In this document: one piece after another, positions 17,390 to 26,603 of the stretch
Layout: every line of letters starts with the position of its first letter
Position numbering within the stretch: position 1 is the first letter of the stretch
Source: Gammaproteobacteria bacterium
GTDB lineage: Bacteria > Pseudomonadota > Gammaproteobacteria > Eutrophobiales > Eutrophobiaceae
Assembly: GCA_030829985.1 (NCBI GenBank)
Contig: JAURNW010000014.1
Span: 1-52,534, forward strand
Length of the DNA: 52,534 nt
Direction of reading: 5' to 3'
The notes under the pieces: model-generated
What the model saw: only the letters and a program-made list of their open reading frames with translations
Database searches by the model: none
What the model was told of the DNA's origin: nothing
Translations under genes and position numbers: made by a program

Positions 17390-17980
17390 CTAGTAAATGA
17401 CAAGTTGCCTTACTATTTCTGTATGCCCAAGGACTTCAGCAATTTCAGAATGAATAGATGCCCTGGTTTCCGCATTTAATGAAGGGTCATCGCGTGTTAA
17501 TACAATAACCGTTGCCGGGTGCACGAACAGGTCTTTAGTGTGATAACACTCACCCGGTGCTTTGGGGAGTCCACCATCATGGTGATAATCTTTTTCCAGA
17601 CTATCGTGTGATATTTCTTGCAGGCTATTTTTAAGTGTTAATGTTTTTGCCAGATATTCATCACATTGAGGAAGTCTGAATTGGGCACTTTTAATAACAT
17701 CTTCGGACAAACTCAATAAGTTCTTTGCCTGATTACTGACACCATCCGCCGTTGCAGTACTGCTATCCAGATTGGCGATCAATTTTTTCCCTGCTATTTC
17801 GTAATCGGCTAATAATCCCGCAGTGATAGAAATACGTTGTCGATCTTTCTCACTCACTACATCAGTACGGCTAACGCCACGAGCCTCGTCCTTATCCATT
17901 GTGCCGCTGGCAATGCTTGGAAGGGGCAATATTGTTAGTAAGAATGTACAGATTAAATAGCCAGTTTTAGTTATATGCAT
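17390..17980 (-). CDS. Exported protein of unknown function, probably Fur-regulated
   Basis: 196 residues from ATG 17980; a TTG at 17992 is less likely. MHITKTGYLICTFLLTILPLPSIAS is a signal peptide, so the product is periplasmic. The mature protein is mainly helical, with two cysteines (LPQCDEY, GECYHTK) that may form a disulfide and a histidine-rich patch (DYHHDGG...ECYHTKDLFVHPA). I do not recognise the family. A near-consensus Fur box lies about 30 bases upstream of the ATG, so iron repression is likely and a role in iron or metal handling is possible, but this rests on the site and not on a domain. Confidence 0.65.
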   Translation of the reverse strand: MHITKTGYLICTFLLTILPLPSIASGTMDKDEARGVSRTDVVSEKDRQRISITAGLLADYEIAGKKLIANLDSSTATADGVSNQAKNLLSLSEDVIKSAQFRLPQCDEYLAKTLTLKNSLQEISHDSLEKDYHHDGGLPKAPGECYHTKDLFVHPATVIVLTRDDPSLNAETRASIHSEIAEVLGHTEIVRQLVIY

Positions 17981-18009
17981 GGTGGTTTCCAATAAGGATT
18001 GAATAATTT

Positions 18010-18028
18010 GTTAATGATAAGCATTCTC
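18010..18028. promoter_or_regulatory. Putative Fur box
   Basis: GTTAATGATAAGCATTCTC agrees with the 19-base Fur consensus GATAATGATAATCATTATC at 16 of 19 positions by direct comparison. It is embedded in a perfect 10-bp inverted repeat, TTGTTAATGA (18008-18017) and TCATTAACAA (18027-18036). It sits immediately upstream of the exported protein gene starting at 17980 on the minus strand, where a repressor would block the promoter. Confidence 0.7.
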
Positions 18029-18096
18029 ATTAACAAATGAAAGAAAATTAAACATAATTATTTATTATGTCTAACTAAAGGACTCGACAAGTTTGA

Positions 18097-18651
18097 TTAG
18101 AATGGATTCCAGGTCTTCTTTCGGGTGTATTTCATGTAACCCACATTGACGCCAGCCCTCAAACCCGCACCTAGCCTCATAGGAGCCAGAATGATGTTGT
18201 CAGATTGATGATAATTGGCACTTATGCCGCCAATGAAGTAGAGACTTCCGTCAATCGCAGGAAAACGCTGAAATAATGCATCTGCATTGGGGAGATGATA
18301 GATCAGTACAAATACCTTTGAGGCATTTGCCCCGGCATCGAAGCCGATGGAGGGTCCAGTCCAATGTACGGTTGTACTGCCACCTTTTTTCATTGTTAGC
18401 GTTCCATTTCCATAGCGTGCGCCGATTCCCAAAGCACCGCTGGCTTCTTCTCCTTTAATTATTGCGTTTGGTCTTCCATGTTCCTTGAATATTTTTTCTA
18501 TAACCTCGCCCAGACCTTCAGTACCTTCGCCAAAAAAATTAGCCGCGTCATCTATTACAGTGCCTTTATCATAACTGTCGTCTTCAGCAAATACAGGAAC
18601 TGATATGAGAGAAATGATAATGCTTGTTAAGAACAATAGTTGTCTGATCAT
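18097..18651 (-). CDS. DUF1134 / EipA-like periplasmic protein
   Basis: 184 residues with a signal peptide ending at VFAEDD. The segment from IKGEEASGALGIGARYGNG through GPSIGFDAGANASKVF and LFQRFPAIDGSLYFIGG is the pattern of the DUF1134 family. The family member EipA in Brucella is a small beta-barrel periplasmic protein needed for envelope integrity. Length agrees with the family. It lies before, and on the same strand as, the putatively Fur-regulated gene, but more than 100 bases and the Fur box separate them, so they are probably separate transcripts. Confidence 0.8.
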   Translation of the reverse strand: MIRQLLFLTSIIISLISVPVFAEDDSYDKGTVIDDAANFFGEGTEGLGEVIEKIFKEHGRPNAIIKGEEASGALGIGARYGNGTLTMKKGGSTTVHWTGPSIGFDAGANASKVFVLIYHLPNADALFQRFPAIDGSLYFIGGISANYHQSDNIILAPMRLGAGLRAGVNVGYMKYTRKKTWNPF

Positions 18652-18770
18652 TTTATTTTCCTGTTGGATTGTCGAGAGTATACGGCCAAAATAATACCGG
18701 ATATATGCTTAAAAACCCTGTCTGTGATGGTTTTCGCAGCTTAAGCGTTAAAGCTGAATCAATATTGTTG

Positions 18771-19109
18771 CTAGCTGGAAATTTTCTTATGTAAATGAGG
18801 CATGGATGATTTATCACCCGCTTTCATATACCTTTTTTCTTCGCCTGAAGCGGTTACATTTTCATAAACCCCGTCATCGCGTTTAACAAGTTTAGTAAAA
18901 CCACTTTCCTTGAGTTTGGAATTACCGACCGGAACACTGATAGATATCGGTCTAATAACAAGTCTTACGGGGGCTGAAAAGTCTGTGTCTTCTAGCGGAA
19001 TTTGTGCAGTAAAACAGACTTCGCCCCAGGTTTTTAATTTGTCATTGATACTATGGTATACCTCTACGGTTTTACCATTCGCTTCACAAAAATAATCATA
19101 TGTTGGCAT
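18771..19109 (-). CDS. Degenerate FmdB/zinc-ribbon-like protein
   Basis: 112 residues. The start MPTYDYFCEANGKTVEVYHSI matches the FmdB regulatory-protein family (usual MPTYEYRCxxCG...F/E), but the second cysteine of the first CxxC is an asparagine (CEANG) and only one cysteine (GEVCFTA) remains where the second CPxCG should be, so a zinc ribbon cannot form in the usual way. The C-terminal part (KLKESGFTKLVKRDDGVYEN) keeps the family's GFY/KL-like end. A GAG-rich RBS (GAGACC) precedes the ATG. It probably has lost metal binding while being kept as an intact frame. Confidence 0.6.
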   Translation of the reverse strand: MPTYDYFCEANGKTVEVYHSINDKLKTWGEVCFTAQIPLEDTDFSAPVRLVIRPISISVPVGNSKLKESGFTKLVKRDDGVYENVTASGEEKRYMKAGDKSSMPHLHKKISS

Positions 19110-19160
19110 AGAGGTCTCTTTAAAACAGTTCCATTTAATGTACAGGATTATAGAATAAAA

Positions 19161-20090
19161 TTATTCCCATTCCAGTTCAGTATACGCTTTTGAAACATTT
19201 GTCGGATGCTGATATTCAAATAATAGCCAGTTTGAGTGGTTGTTCTTGTCAACACTTTCGATAGCTTCGTTTATAAATAGACCATTTGCTATTGCCAGTC
19301 GTGTTTCATCCAGTAAACGTTGTAAATAGCCTTGTAGTTGTTCTGTGGCGTCGATTATTGAATTTGTCTCTGTGCCATGACCAGGAATAACTGTTTTCAC
19401 AGTCAAGCCGAGCAATTCTTCGATGGTTTTTAGCCAGCCAATCAGATTACCCGTTAATGATGGGATGCGCTCTCGGAATATTAAATCACCCGCCCAAAGT
19501 GTACCGGTTTTATTATCAATAACGACCAAATCACTATGGCTGTGAGAAACAGGGTAAGCGATTAGCGTTAAACTTCGGTTTCCAAGATCAAGCGTAGTCG
19601 TTTCATCAATTAAGATATCGGGTCCTATAACTGATGTTGTAGCTGGATTTGGTCCTAGATCATCCTTAAATCGTTCTAAAAAGAACTCACGGTTTTGTTC
19701 AACCTCTACCGCAAGGTGGTGATGACCTACATATTCAGGTTTCTCAACAATGAATGCCTTGTTTCCAAGCAGGTGATCAAAATGAATATGAGTATTAATT
19801 ACGTAACAAATCGGTTTGTCAGATACGGCTCTGATCCGTTGTAATAATTTTATACCGGTATTAACCGAACCGCCCGTATCTATTACGGCTATACATCTAT
19901 CACCAATTATGAATCCAATATTTGCAATATCATCATGCTGGACATTATCAATAGAGACATGTTTTCCATGATGCAGAAAATTTCCCGGTGATACTTCTTT
20001 GAGATTAAAATCCTGTTCTGGATCTGAAGCAAACCCAAGGTTCATTATTATGAGTAAAGCAAAAGCTGTTAAATATTTTAGGATATTCAT
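19161..20090 (-). CDS. SoxH-like exported MBL-fold zinc hydrolase (quinoprotein relay type)
   Basis: 309 residues from ATG 20090 (MNILKYLTAFALLIIMNLGF signal peptide); the frame extends to 20147, but that adds 19 unlikely residues before the signal. The metallo-beta-lactamase motif NTHIHFDHLLGN supplies the HxHxDH zinc ligands, with further ligands in SHSHSDLVV and VIPGHGTE and an Asp in LWAGDL. The overall pattern, IGDRCIAVIDTGGS then ICYVINTHIHFDH, fits the SoxH-related proteins linked to sulfur oxidation and to quinoprotein dehydrogenases. No sox gene cluster is seen here, so the substrate is open. It should be periplasmic. Confidence 0.8.
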   Translation of the reverse strand: MNILKYLTAFALLIIMNLGFASDPEQDFNLKEVSPGNFLHHGKHVSIDNVQHDDIANIGFIIGDRCIAVIDTGGSVNTGIKLLQRIRAVSDKPICYVINTHIHFDHLLGNKAFIVEKPEYVGHHHLAVEVEQNREFFLERFKDDLGPNPATTSVIGPDILIDETTTLDLGNRSLTLIAYPVSHSHSDLVVIDNKTGTLWAGDLIFRERIPSLTGNLIGWLKTIEELLGLTVKTVIPGHGTETNSIIDATEQLQGYLQRLLDETRLAIANGLFINEAIESVDKNNHSNWLLFEYQHPTNVSKAYTELEWE

Positions 20091-20464
20091 GTGTTTAATA
20101 TGACCCGAATAAAAACAATAAGTTGTCGAGATAACTGTAGTCACCAAATTTTGCTGGGCCCGACATCATAATTCGTCCGCTATTATATAAATCTGGCGCA
20201 TTTTTAGTTTACTCCAAAATCCCAAAGAACGTTTATGCTCTGTAAGTCGTTGATTAGCAAGTTGTTAAATTATTACTCTTGTCGAATCTTAAAAAGTGGG
20301 CTAGGGTTATTACTGGTGGTTATGAAAAACACGTTTATCTTACATTCAGTTATTTGCCTGCCCGATTATAGGAGACAACTCCTATGAACATGGGGTACGG
20401 CTATTTATCCATGCCTACAAATATCAATTTCGATACCAATACCGTAATTTATCAAGGGGGTGTT
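20091..20464. other. 374-base intergenic region between divergent genes
   Basis: It separates the SoxH-like gene (minus) from the YdcH-like gene (plus) and should hold both promoters. The only clear structure is the inverted repeat ATAGGAG-acaa-CTCCTAT at 20368-20385. A second in-frame ATG (20384) with the same AGGAG as RBS would extend the YdcH-like protein by 27 residues. Confidence 0.5.
20368..20385 (+). promoter_or_regulatory. Inverted repeat containing a Shine-Dalgarno-like AGGAG
   Basis: ATAGGAG (20368-20374) and CTCCTAT (20379-20385) form a perfect 7-bp stem with a 4-base loop. AGGAG is a strong RBS for the ATG at 20384, whose first two bases lie in the opposite arm, so the hairpin would hide both RBS and start. 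This could be a translational switch, an operator or coincidence. Confidence 0.35.
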
Positions 20465-20689
20465 ATGTTTGAACATGATCAGGAGATAGTTAATTCATTA
20501 CTTAATGATAATAAGGATTTCAAAAGGCTGTATGAAAAACATGACGTATTAAAAAATACTGTTAAAGAGGCTAATGAAAAAAACATTAATGTTGACCAGA
20601 TTAGTCTGGAAGGGCTAAAAAAAGAAAAACTGATTCTTAAGGATCGTATGGCGACTATTATCGAAGACTACAAACATAGTCACGCATAA
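20465..20689 (+). CDS. YdcH/DUF465 family small protein
   Basis: 74 residues from ATG 20465, preceded by an AAGGGGG RBS. The start MFEHDQEIVNSLLNDNKDFKRLYEKH is diagnostic of the DUF465 (YdcH) family, as is the ending LKKEKLILKDRMATIIEDYK. These are short cytoplasmic helical hairpins of unclear role. The frame is open to an upstream ATG at 20384 that also has an AGGAG RBS, but the extra residues are not part of the family. A terminator follows 30 bases later. Confidence 0.85.
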   Translation: MFEHDQEIVNSLLNDNKDFKRLYEKHDVLKNTVKEANEKNINVDQISLEGLKKEKLILKDRMATIIEDYKHSHA

Positions 20690-20718
20690 CGCTTTTTCTT
20701 AGTAACTGATTTATTAAT

Positions 20719-20748
20719 AAAAAACCCCGCTATTTGCGGGGTTTTTTA
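20719..20748. terminator. Bidirectional Rho-independent terminator
   Basis: AAAAACCCCGC, TATTT and GCGGGGTTTTTT form a GC-rich stem flanked by an A run on one side and a T run on the other. It ends the YdcH-like transcript (plus) and can serve the TauE-like transcript converging from the minus strand. Confidence 0.9.
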
Positions 20749-20809
20749 TTTTATAGTTAAGGCATGCCGGGCGTGATTTGTCAGATGCTATATAGTTTAA
20801 TTTTATGAT

Positions 20810-21592
20810 TTAAAAGGCCAGACGAATGCCGATTATCAAAAGCATACTGGCGAGAACCGGTCGCATTATTTTATCGGGTAAAAATGTACCAAAATGGCTT
20901 CCCAGATATATTCCAGGTAAAGAACCAATCAGTAAACTGCCTAGTAAAATATAATCTACAGTGCCTATATGAGCATGTCCAAGGCCGGCTATTGCCGTGA
21001 TGGGTACCGCATGTGCGAGATCAGTACCGACTATTTGAATAGCCTTTAATCTCGGATAAAGAAAAAATAAAAACGCGGCGCCAATAACACCTGCACCGAC
21101 CGAAGATAATGTAACGAGGATACCAATTATAATACCTGCAAATACAGTAAACGGTTTCCTATACTTACGATGAATAACTTTTATAACATCAAAGTTTTCT
21201 TTCTGACTGAGTTTATGTAACTGATTTCGGCTCAATAAAAAAAGCGCAGTCAATATCAACGCGATACTCAGAGTAGACATGATCAAGCTATCGTAATTAA
21301 CGCCAGCAGTATCCAGTTTCTTAATAACTATGAGTGAGCAAAGTGAAGCTGGAACACTACCATATGAGAGCAGGATAACGATCGGCCATTGAATATTGCC
21401 ATGTTTGTGATGAACAAAAATCCCGCCCGATTTGGTAATTGCGGCATAGAGTAAATCTGTTCCGACGGCTATGGCAGGTTTGATACCAAAGCCAAGTACC
21501 AGAATTGGTGTCATCAAGGACCCGCCTCCGATACCGGTCATGCCGACGACAAAGCCGACGACAAAGCCGATAATAGTAAATGAAAAATCCAT
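20810..21592 (-). CDS. TauE/SafE (TSUP) family sulfite/sulfur-anion exporter
   Basis: 260 residues, almost wholly hydrophobic, with about eight membrane helices. The start GFVVGFVVGMTGIGGGSLMTPIL and the related second-half LSSVGAGVIGAAFLFFLYP are the two copies of the TSUP family's glycine-rich motif. Members move sulfite, sulfoacetate, thiosulfate or similar anions across the inner membrane. It lies beside, and divergent from, cysB, and next to the APS reductase locus, so export of excess sulfite or import of a sulfur anion is plausible. Substrate cannot be read from sequence. Confidence 0.85.
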   Translation of the reverse strand: MDFSFTIIGFVVGFVVGMTGIGGGSLMTPILVLGFGIKPAIAVGTDLLYAAITKSGGIFVHHKHGNIQWPIVILLSYGSVPASLCSLIVIKKLDTAGVNYDSLIMSTLSIALILTALFLLSRNQLHKLSQKENFDVIKVIHRKYRKPFTVFAGIIIGILVTLSSVGAGVIGAAFLFFLYPRLKAIQIVGTDLAHAVPITAIAGLGHAHIGTVDYILLGSLLIGSLPGIYLGSHFGTFLPDKIMRPVLASMLLIIGIRLAF

Positions 21593-21716
21593 ATATCTTT
21601 GTTAAATAAGGTTTTATCAGGTTCAGAAATAAAAAGGTAAGCTAATTTACAGGGCGATAACTATTCTGAAAAGGAATTATTAAGTATATTTTTATAATTT
21701 TATCGTATATACATAG

Positions 21717-22700
<984 letters not shown>

Positions 22701-22708
22701 TTCAGTGT

Positions 22709-23044
22709 TTAAAGAAAGTCCAGGTCCGGGTTGGCATCCAGAATATCTTTTGCTGCGTCTTGTTCATTGGTTTTGCCGCTCAGCACTTCATTTACCAGCT
22801 TAAAGTAAACGGTATAAATGATCGGGTCTAGCGCTTCATTTTCAACGATGAAAAAAGGCGCTCGATCAACATTATATTGTTTCGCCAGTTGCATACCCTC
22901 GCTATCAGCATCCCGTTCATCTGCGATAACCGTGCGCGCTATCTCATCGATGTAACCGTCCTTTTCCAGACGTGCCTGTACTTCAGCACATTTTCGACAT
23001 GGGTTGCCATCAGCTTTTATTTTTTTTACATATGTAATACGCAT
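22709..23044 (-). CDS. Thioredoxin/glutaredoxin-like protein linked to APS reductase
   Basis: 111 residues. A beta strand then GNPCRKCAEV gives a CxxC redox pair near the N-terminus, and YNVDRAPFFIV supplies the cis-proline loop of the thioredoxin fold. No signal peptide, so cytoplasmic. It starts 4 bases after cysH and is clearly co-transcribed. APS reductase needs thioredoxin or glutaredoxin as reductant, so this is a likely dedicated electron donor (inference). Confidence 0.75.
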   Translation of the reverse strand: MRITYVKKIKADGNPCRKCAEVQARLEKDGYIDEIARTVIADERDADSEGMQLAKQYNVDRAPFFIVENEALDPIIYTVYFKLVNEVLSGKTNEQDAAKDILDANPDLDFL

Positions 23045-23048
23045 ATGT

Positions 23049-23777
23049 TTATTTTTTTAAATTTCCCTCATGTAGGCCACACTCTTTCTGTGTAGCCTCT
23101 TCCCACCACCAGCGACCTTCACGTTCGTGCTGATTTGGCAGTACTGCCCGGGTGCAGGGTTCACATCCAATGCTACTAAAGCCTTGTTCATGCAAAGCAT
23201 TAAATGGCACACCATTACTTCTTATGTATTCCCAAACCTCTGCTGATGTCCAATTAGAAAGTGGATTAAATTTATATAAATTTTTATCAGCGGTTGAAAA
23301 CGCCGCGTCTTTCTCTACTACAGGTACAGCATTACGTGTATCCGGACTCTGGTCTTTGCGTTGTCCAGTAATCCATGCGTCCAATGTCATCAATTTTCTG
23401 CGCAATGGGACAACCTTACGAATACTACAACATTCCTTATGGCCATCTTTGTAAAAACTATATAAGCCTTTTGCCCGTACCAGATTTTGTACTGTTTCAG
23501 CATCTGGCGAGAGCACATCGATCTCTATGTTGTAATGCTCCCTGACTTGTTCAATGAAGCGATAAGTTTCAGCATGTAGCCGTCCGGTATCCAGTGAGAA
23601 CACTTTCACATCGGGTTTAATCTTTGTGGCGATATCAATCAAAATGACATCTTCTGCGCCACTGAATGAAATGGCGATATTTTCAAAACTTTCAAGGCCT
23701 AATTTAATGATTGCGGCGGGGGACCGCTCGCTATATTCATTAGCCAATTGATCTGGATTAAATTCTGTTGCGCTCAT
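23049..23777 (-). CDS. cysH: Assimilatory adenylyl-sulfate (APS) reductase
   Basis: 242 residues. The PP-loop-like nucleotide region is [17 protein letters not shown]. Two cysteine pairs, [10 protein letters not shown] and [10 protein letters not shown], form the [4Fe-4S] binding set that separates APS reductases from cluster-free PAPS reductases. The catalytic tail is KECGLH. It makes sulfite and AMP from APS for cysteine synthesis. Together with the downstream redox protein and divergent cysB it forms a compact assimilation locus. Confidence 0.92.
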   Translation of the reverse strand: MSATEFNPDQLANEYSERSPAAIIKLGLESFENIAISFSGAEDVILIDIATKIKPDVKVFSLDTGRLHAETYRFIEQVREHYNIEIDVLSPDAETVQNLVRAKGLYSFYKDGHKECCSIRKVVPLRRKLMTLDAWITGQRKDQSPDTRNAVPVVEKDAAFSTADKNLYKFNPLSNWTSAEVWEYIRSNGVPFNALHEQGFSSIGCEPCTRAVLPNQHEREGRWWWEEATQKECGLHEGNLKK

Positions 23778-23879
23778 GTTTGCCTATGAATGTATGTTAT
23801 TGATTTTGATTTTAAATTAAGGCGGCGAGTTTATCAGAAAGATACAGCTCGAATATAGAACAAGTCTTTATATTTATAG

Positions 23880-23916
23880 TCCAGATTCGAATAAATTGGC
23901 TAATTTATGGTCTGGA
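23880..23916. repeat. Nested inverted repeat upstream of cysH
   Basis: TCCAGA (23880-23885) and TCTGGA (23911-23916) enclose ATAAATT (23891-23897) and AATTTAT (23902-23908). The arms are almost in register around one centre. It lies in the 250-base gap between cysH and the plus-strand gene at 24028 and could be an operator for either. CysB sites are poorly defined, so I do not assign it. Confidence 0.35.
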
Positions 23917-24027
23917 TAGGCTATCCTTATTGAAATGATTATTATTATGTATTTGAATAGATTATTATTTTTCTATAATCATCTGATAATATTTAACAAT
24001 ACAGTAATTACTTGTGGGGCCGGATCA

Positions 24028-24387
24028 ATGAGCGATAAATCACCTGAAATGACCGAAATTAAAACGATGTGGTCAGAAAGCTTGCTGGAAGCTCTCTACG
24101 TGGCGTTGAGAAAGGAAAAAGAAGATAAACTGGTCAAGGAAGTTATCGATGACCTTCGAGCAAAGGAATATGACGATGAGTACATTATCAACAAGGTTAA
24201 GAAAAAAGTATGTCCAAATGCCGCAGTACGCATTGAAGCATTATTGACGGGTAAAACAATAAGTAAGTCTATCGATGAGGAAGGTAAACCTTTGAGCAAG
24301 GCTGATCAAGCCAGAGCCAGCGCAGCAAAAAAACGCGCAAAAGAAGGTTTAGTTGGAAAAATAAAAGGAATATTTGGCGGAAGTTGA
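24028..24387 (+). CDS. Small charged cytoplasmic protein of unknown function
   Basis: 119 residues from ATG 24028 (MSDKSPEMTEIKTMWSESLL); an earlier frame opening at 23935 adds hydrophobic residues that do not look coded and lacks an RBS. It is rich in Lys and Glu and mostly helical, with VIDDLRAKEYDDEYIINKVKK in the middle, and ends in a basic amphipathic tail (AKEGLVGKIKGIFGGS). A single cysteine is seen. It converges on the FHA gene with only 7 bases between. I do not recognise a family. Confidence 0.55.
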   Translation: MSDKSPEMTEIKTMWSESLLEALYVALRKEKEDKLVKEVIDDLRAKEYDDEYIINKVKKKVCPNAAVRIEALLTGKTISKSIDEEGKPLSKADQARASAAKKRAKEGLVGKIKGIFGGS

Positions 24388-24394
24388 TTGTGTC

Positions 24395-25270
24395 CTACAT
24401 AGTATGACTCTCGAGGTACTTTGCTGGCAGATAGGTACCGTGGGCAGAAAGATCAGTCAGGTATAACGTATTAGTATCATCCATTTCAATGACCAGATGC
24501 ATGCGTGAAATATCTCTTAATTTCGGGTCCATCATAATATCGCTCTTGCTATCACGGCCTATAATGTTCTTGCCAATTCTTAAGTCGTAACTGCGTCCGA
24601 CATCATCAATAAATTTGCAGCCCGATTCCCCCGCAACTAACTTGCAGCTGTTTTTTGATAATAAAATTACAATTTTTTTGCCTGGCTTCATCTTGATGGT
24701 CACATTTTCACCTTTAGGCATTTTTTCCATCTCACCGCCGCTGTATTCTCCTGAAATAGGTTCAAAAACCGTATTTTCAAGCATGATCGTATCTTTAAAT
24801 TCTCCGCCAGCGTCTGAATCGCTTGCGTCATTTAACGATCTTTTCTTTTCGGAATAGAGATATTTTATTATCTCTTGCCTAGACGAGAGGTATTGCATGT
24901 ATTTTACAAGTGCAACTCGACGAAATTCGTTTAATTCATCGTCGCCGCTGTGCAGAGCGCCAATGATTAAGCGCCAGTTATGATCTTGCGAAAAAATCTG
25001 AGCATCCATTTCCCGTAAGGCACGATTAATACTGTCAGGGTTTTCGATTGATTTCGACAAAATTCCGACAAATCGTTTTTCAATCTCTTTTATAGTTCTT
25101 GCTTCTTTTTTAAGTTCATCCAGAGAGAACTTCACCATGCCAGTAATTTTTTTAGAAGGCACAGACGTACGGCCTGAAAGGCTAAACTCGAAATCGGACA
25201 AGGAACAAAATTTAAGGTTCTGTTCACCGATGGATAATTCTATTGGCTTGGTGAAAAATTTATTTAACAT
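24395..25270 (-). CDS. FHA-domain phosphothreonine-binding protein
   Basis: 291 residues, no signal or membrane helix. A helical N-terminal region (about 50-145) has no recognised family. The C-terminal FHA domain (about 225-290) keeps the key residues: IIGRD at 237, S255 and H258 in SRMH, and LSAHGTYL near the end in place of the usual N-G-T. A threonine in FKDTIMLEN (T161), outside the domain, resembles the four Thr motifs in the vWA-FHA protein at 27524-29230 and could be a kinase target. It is likely a soluble adaptor of Ser/Thr kinase signalling. Confidence 0.82.
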   Translation of the reverse strand: MLNKFFTKPIELSIGEQNLKFCSLSDFEFSLSGRTSVPSKKITGMVKFSLDELKKEARTIKEIEKRFVGILSKSIENPDSINRALREMDAQIFSQDHNWRLIIGALHSGDDELNEFRRVALVKYMQYLSSRQEIIKYLYSEKKRSLNDASDSDAGGEFKDTIMLENTVFEPISGEYSGGEMEKMPKGENVTIKMKPGKKIVILLSKNSCKLVAGESGCKFIDDVGRSYDLRIGKNIIGRDSKSDIMMDPKLRDISRMHLVIEMDDTNTLYLTDLSAHGTYLPAKYLESHTM

Positions 25271-25476
25271 ATTAATGAGGACTTTATGTAGTGATACCGT
25301 ATAAGTAACGTGTTGGTTATTTCCATAATCATATCTCAGCCAATATAGAATTTACTCTAAACTGATTTTTTAAACGCTTTAAATGTGGATGATTTCACAT
25401 ATTTAAATTTGGGTCAGCGCTAAAAGCCGTTTTCTTATGTCTTTCCGTTTTGTCGCTAAATTGTAACAGTTTCCAT

Positions 25477-26541
25477 TTAGCATTCAATTTTAATCGTACG
25501 CTTTTCCAAATTTATTCTTCGTTGGGCCGGGCTACAATTCGACAATTGTTTAACAAAAGAATAGAACTCATCTAAATCATTAAGTTTTTCATATATTTCT
25601 AAAAATGCAGGAATATATTTTTTGTAGGTGACGACTGCGGCGAATTTTGCATTGTTAAGTTCAGTTGAAAACCAGCCTGCGTAGACATCTTTCGTCCAGC
25701 CTTGCCTCAGGACAGCATATTCATTACGCATGTTATCAAACAGTACTTTTTTGTGGGTACGCATGGATTGTTCAGTTTGCCCGGACTGGTATAATTTGCT
25801 CAATAATGACTTATATTTCATAACGAGGTATATGAACTGATCCTCCTGATCTTGTGAGTCAACATAATCCCCATATTGTTCTTCAGATTTTTGACTAAGC
25901 CATTTTCTTACACCTATGGTAGCGATTGCCTCAGCATACGCTTCATTAAATTCCGTATCGTTTTTAATATAAAGTTGTTGATGAGCCAACTCATGGAAAA
26001 TTACAGTTGCGAGTCTTATATCATTCCAGCGTAACATTGTATTTAATACAGGGTCATTGAACCAGCCCAGTGTTGAATATGCAGATACACCACCTAGGTA
26101 GACATCTAGCCCTTTTACTTCTAGATTTTGTGCATGTTTTCGTGCATCTGATTCTGCAAAATAACCGCGATAGTCCAGACAACCGACAATCAGGTAACAC
26201 CACTTTATAGGTTCAATTGAAAACTCCTCCGTTGCAAATATATTCCAGACTACATAGTCACGTTCAAGATCAACGTAAGACAAATAACTCTTATTTTCGG
26301 GCATTCCAAGCTGTTTAATTGAAAACTCTCTAATTTCCAGGACTGTATGAAGCTTGTTCCGAAGCGTGCCTGATATTTCGTTTTCCATCAGTAAGTCATT
26401 TATATTCTGTCGTTTTTGAATAACTTCAAATTGACCTTGAATCGATTGGGCATAATAATTTATTGAGGCACAACCCGATAATAGGTGCGTAATAAAAAAT
26501 ATTATGAAAGTTCTGTAGTAATGGGGTTGTAGTTTTATCAT
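25477..26541 (-). CDS. Predicted aminopeptidase lipoprotein (PF10023 type)
   Basis: 354 residues with a lipoprotein signal (lipobox LSGC, Cys24). The zinc-peptidase motif HELAHQQLYIKNDTEFNEAYA matches the gluzincin pattern of the PF10023 predicted aminopeptidases, as do the upstream GGVSAYSTLGWFNDPVLNTM and the length. It should work in the periplasm or on the outer membrane face. It is a single gene between the FHA gene and the divergent rhodanese. Confidence 0.83.
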   Translation of the reverse strand: MIKLQPHYYRTFIIFFITHLLSGCASINYYAQSIQGQFEVIQKRQNINDLLMENEISGTLRNKLHTVLEIREFSIKQLGMPENKSYLSYVDLERDYVVWNIFATEEFSIEPIKWCYLIVGCLDYRGYFAESDARKHAQNLEVKGLDVYLGGVSAYSTLGWFNDPVLNTMLRWNDIRLATVIFHELAHQQLYIKNDTEFNEAYAEAIATIGVRKWLSQKSEEQYGDYVDSQDQEDQFIYLVMKYKSLLSKLYQSGQTEQSMRTHKKVLFDNMRNEYAVLRQGWTKDVYAGWFSTELNNAKFAAVVTYKKYIPAFLEIYEKLNDLDEFYSFVKQLSNCSPAQRRINLEKRTIKIEC

Positions 26542-26603
26542 GTCGTCAGCATTATAAAATGAAACAAAATTATGTGCGTTATTACTCTATTCAGGTGGCC
26601 AGC

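Noticed and set aside
19161-20147. Start of the SoxH-like gene at 20147
   Set aside because: It adds residues before an otherwise standard signal peptide; ATG 20090 is preferred.
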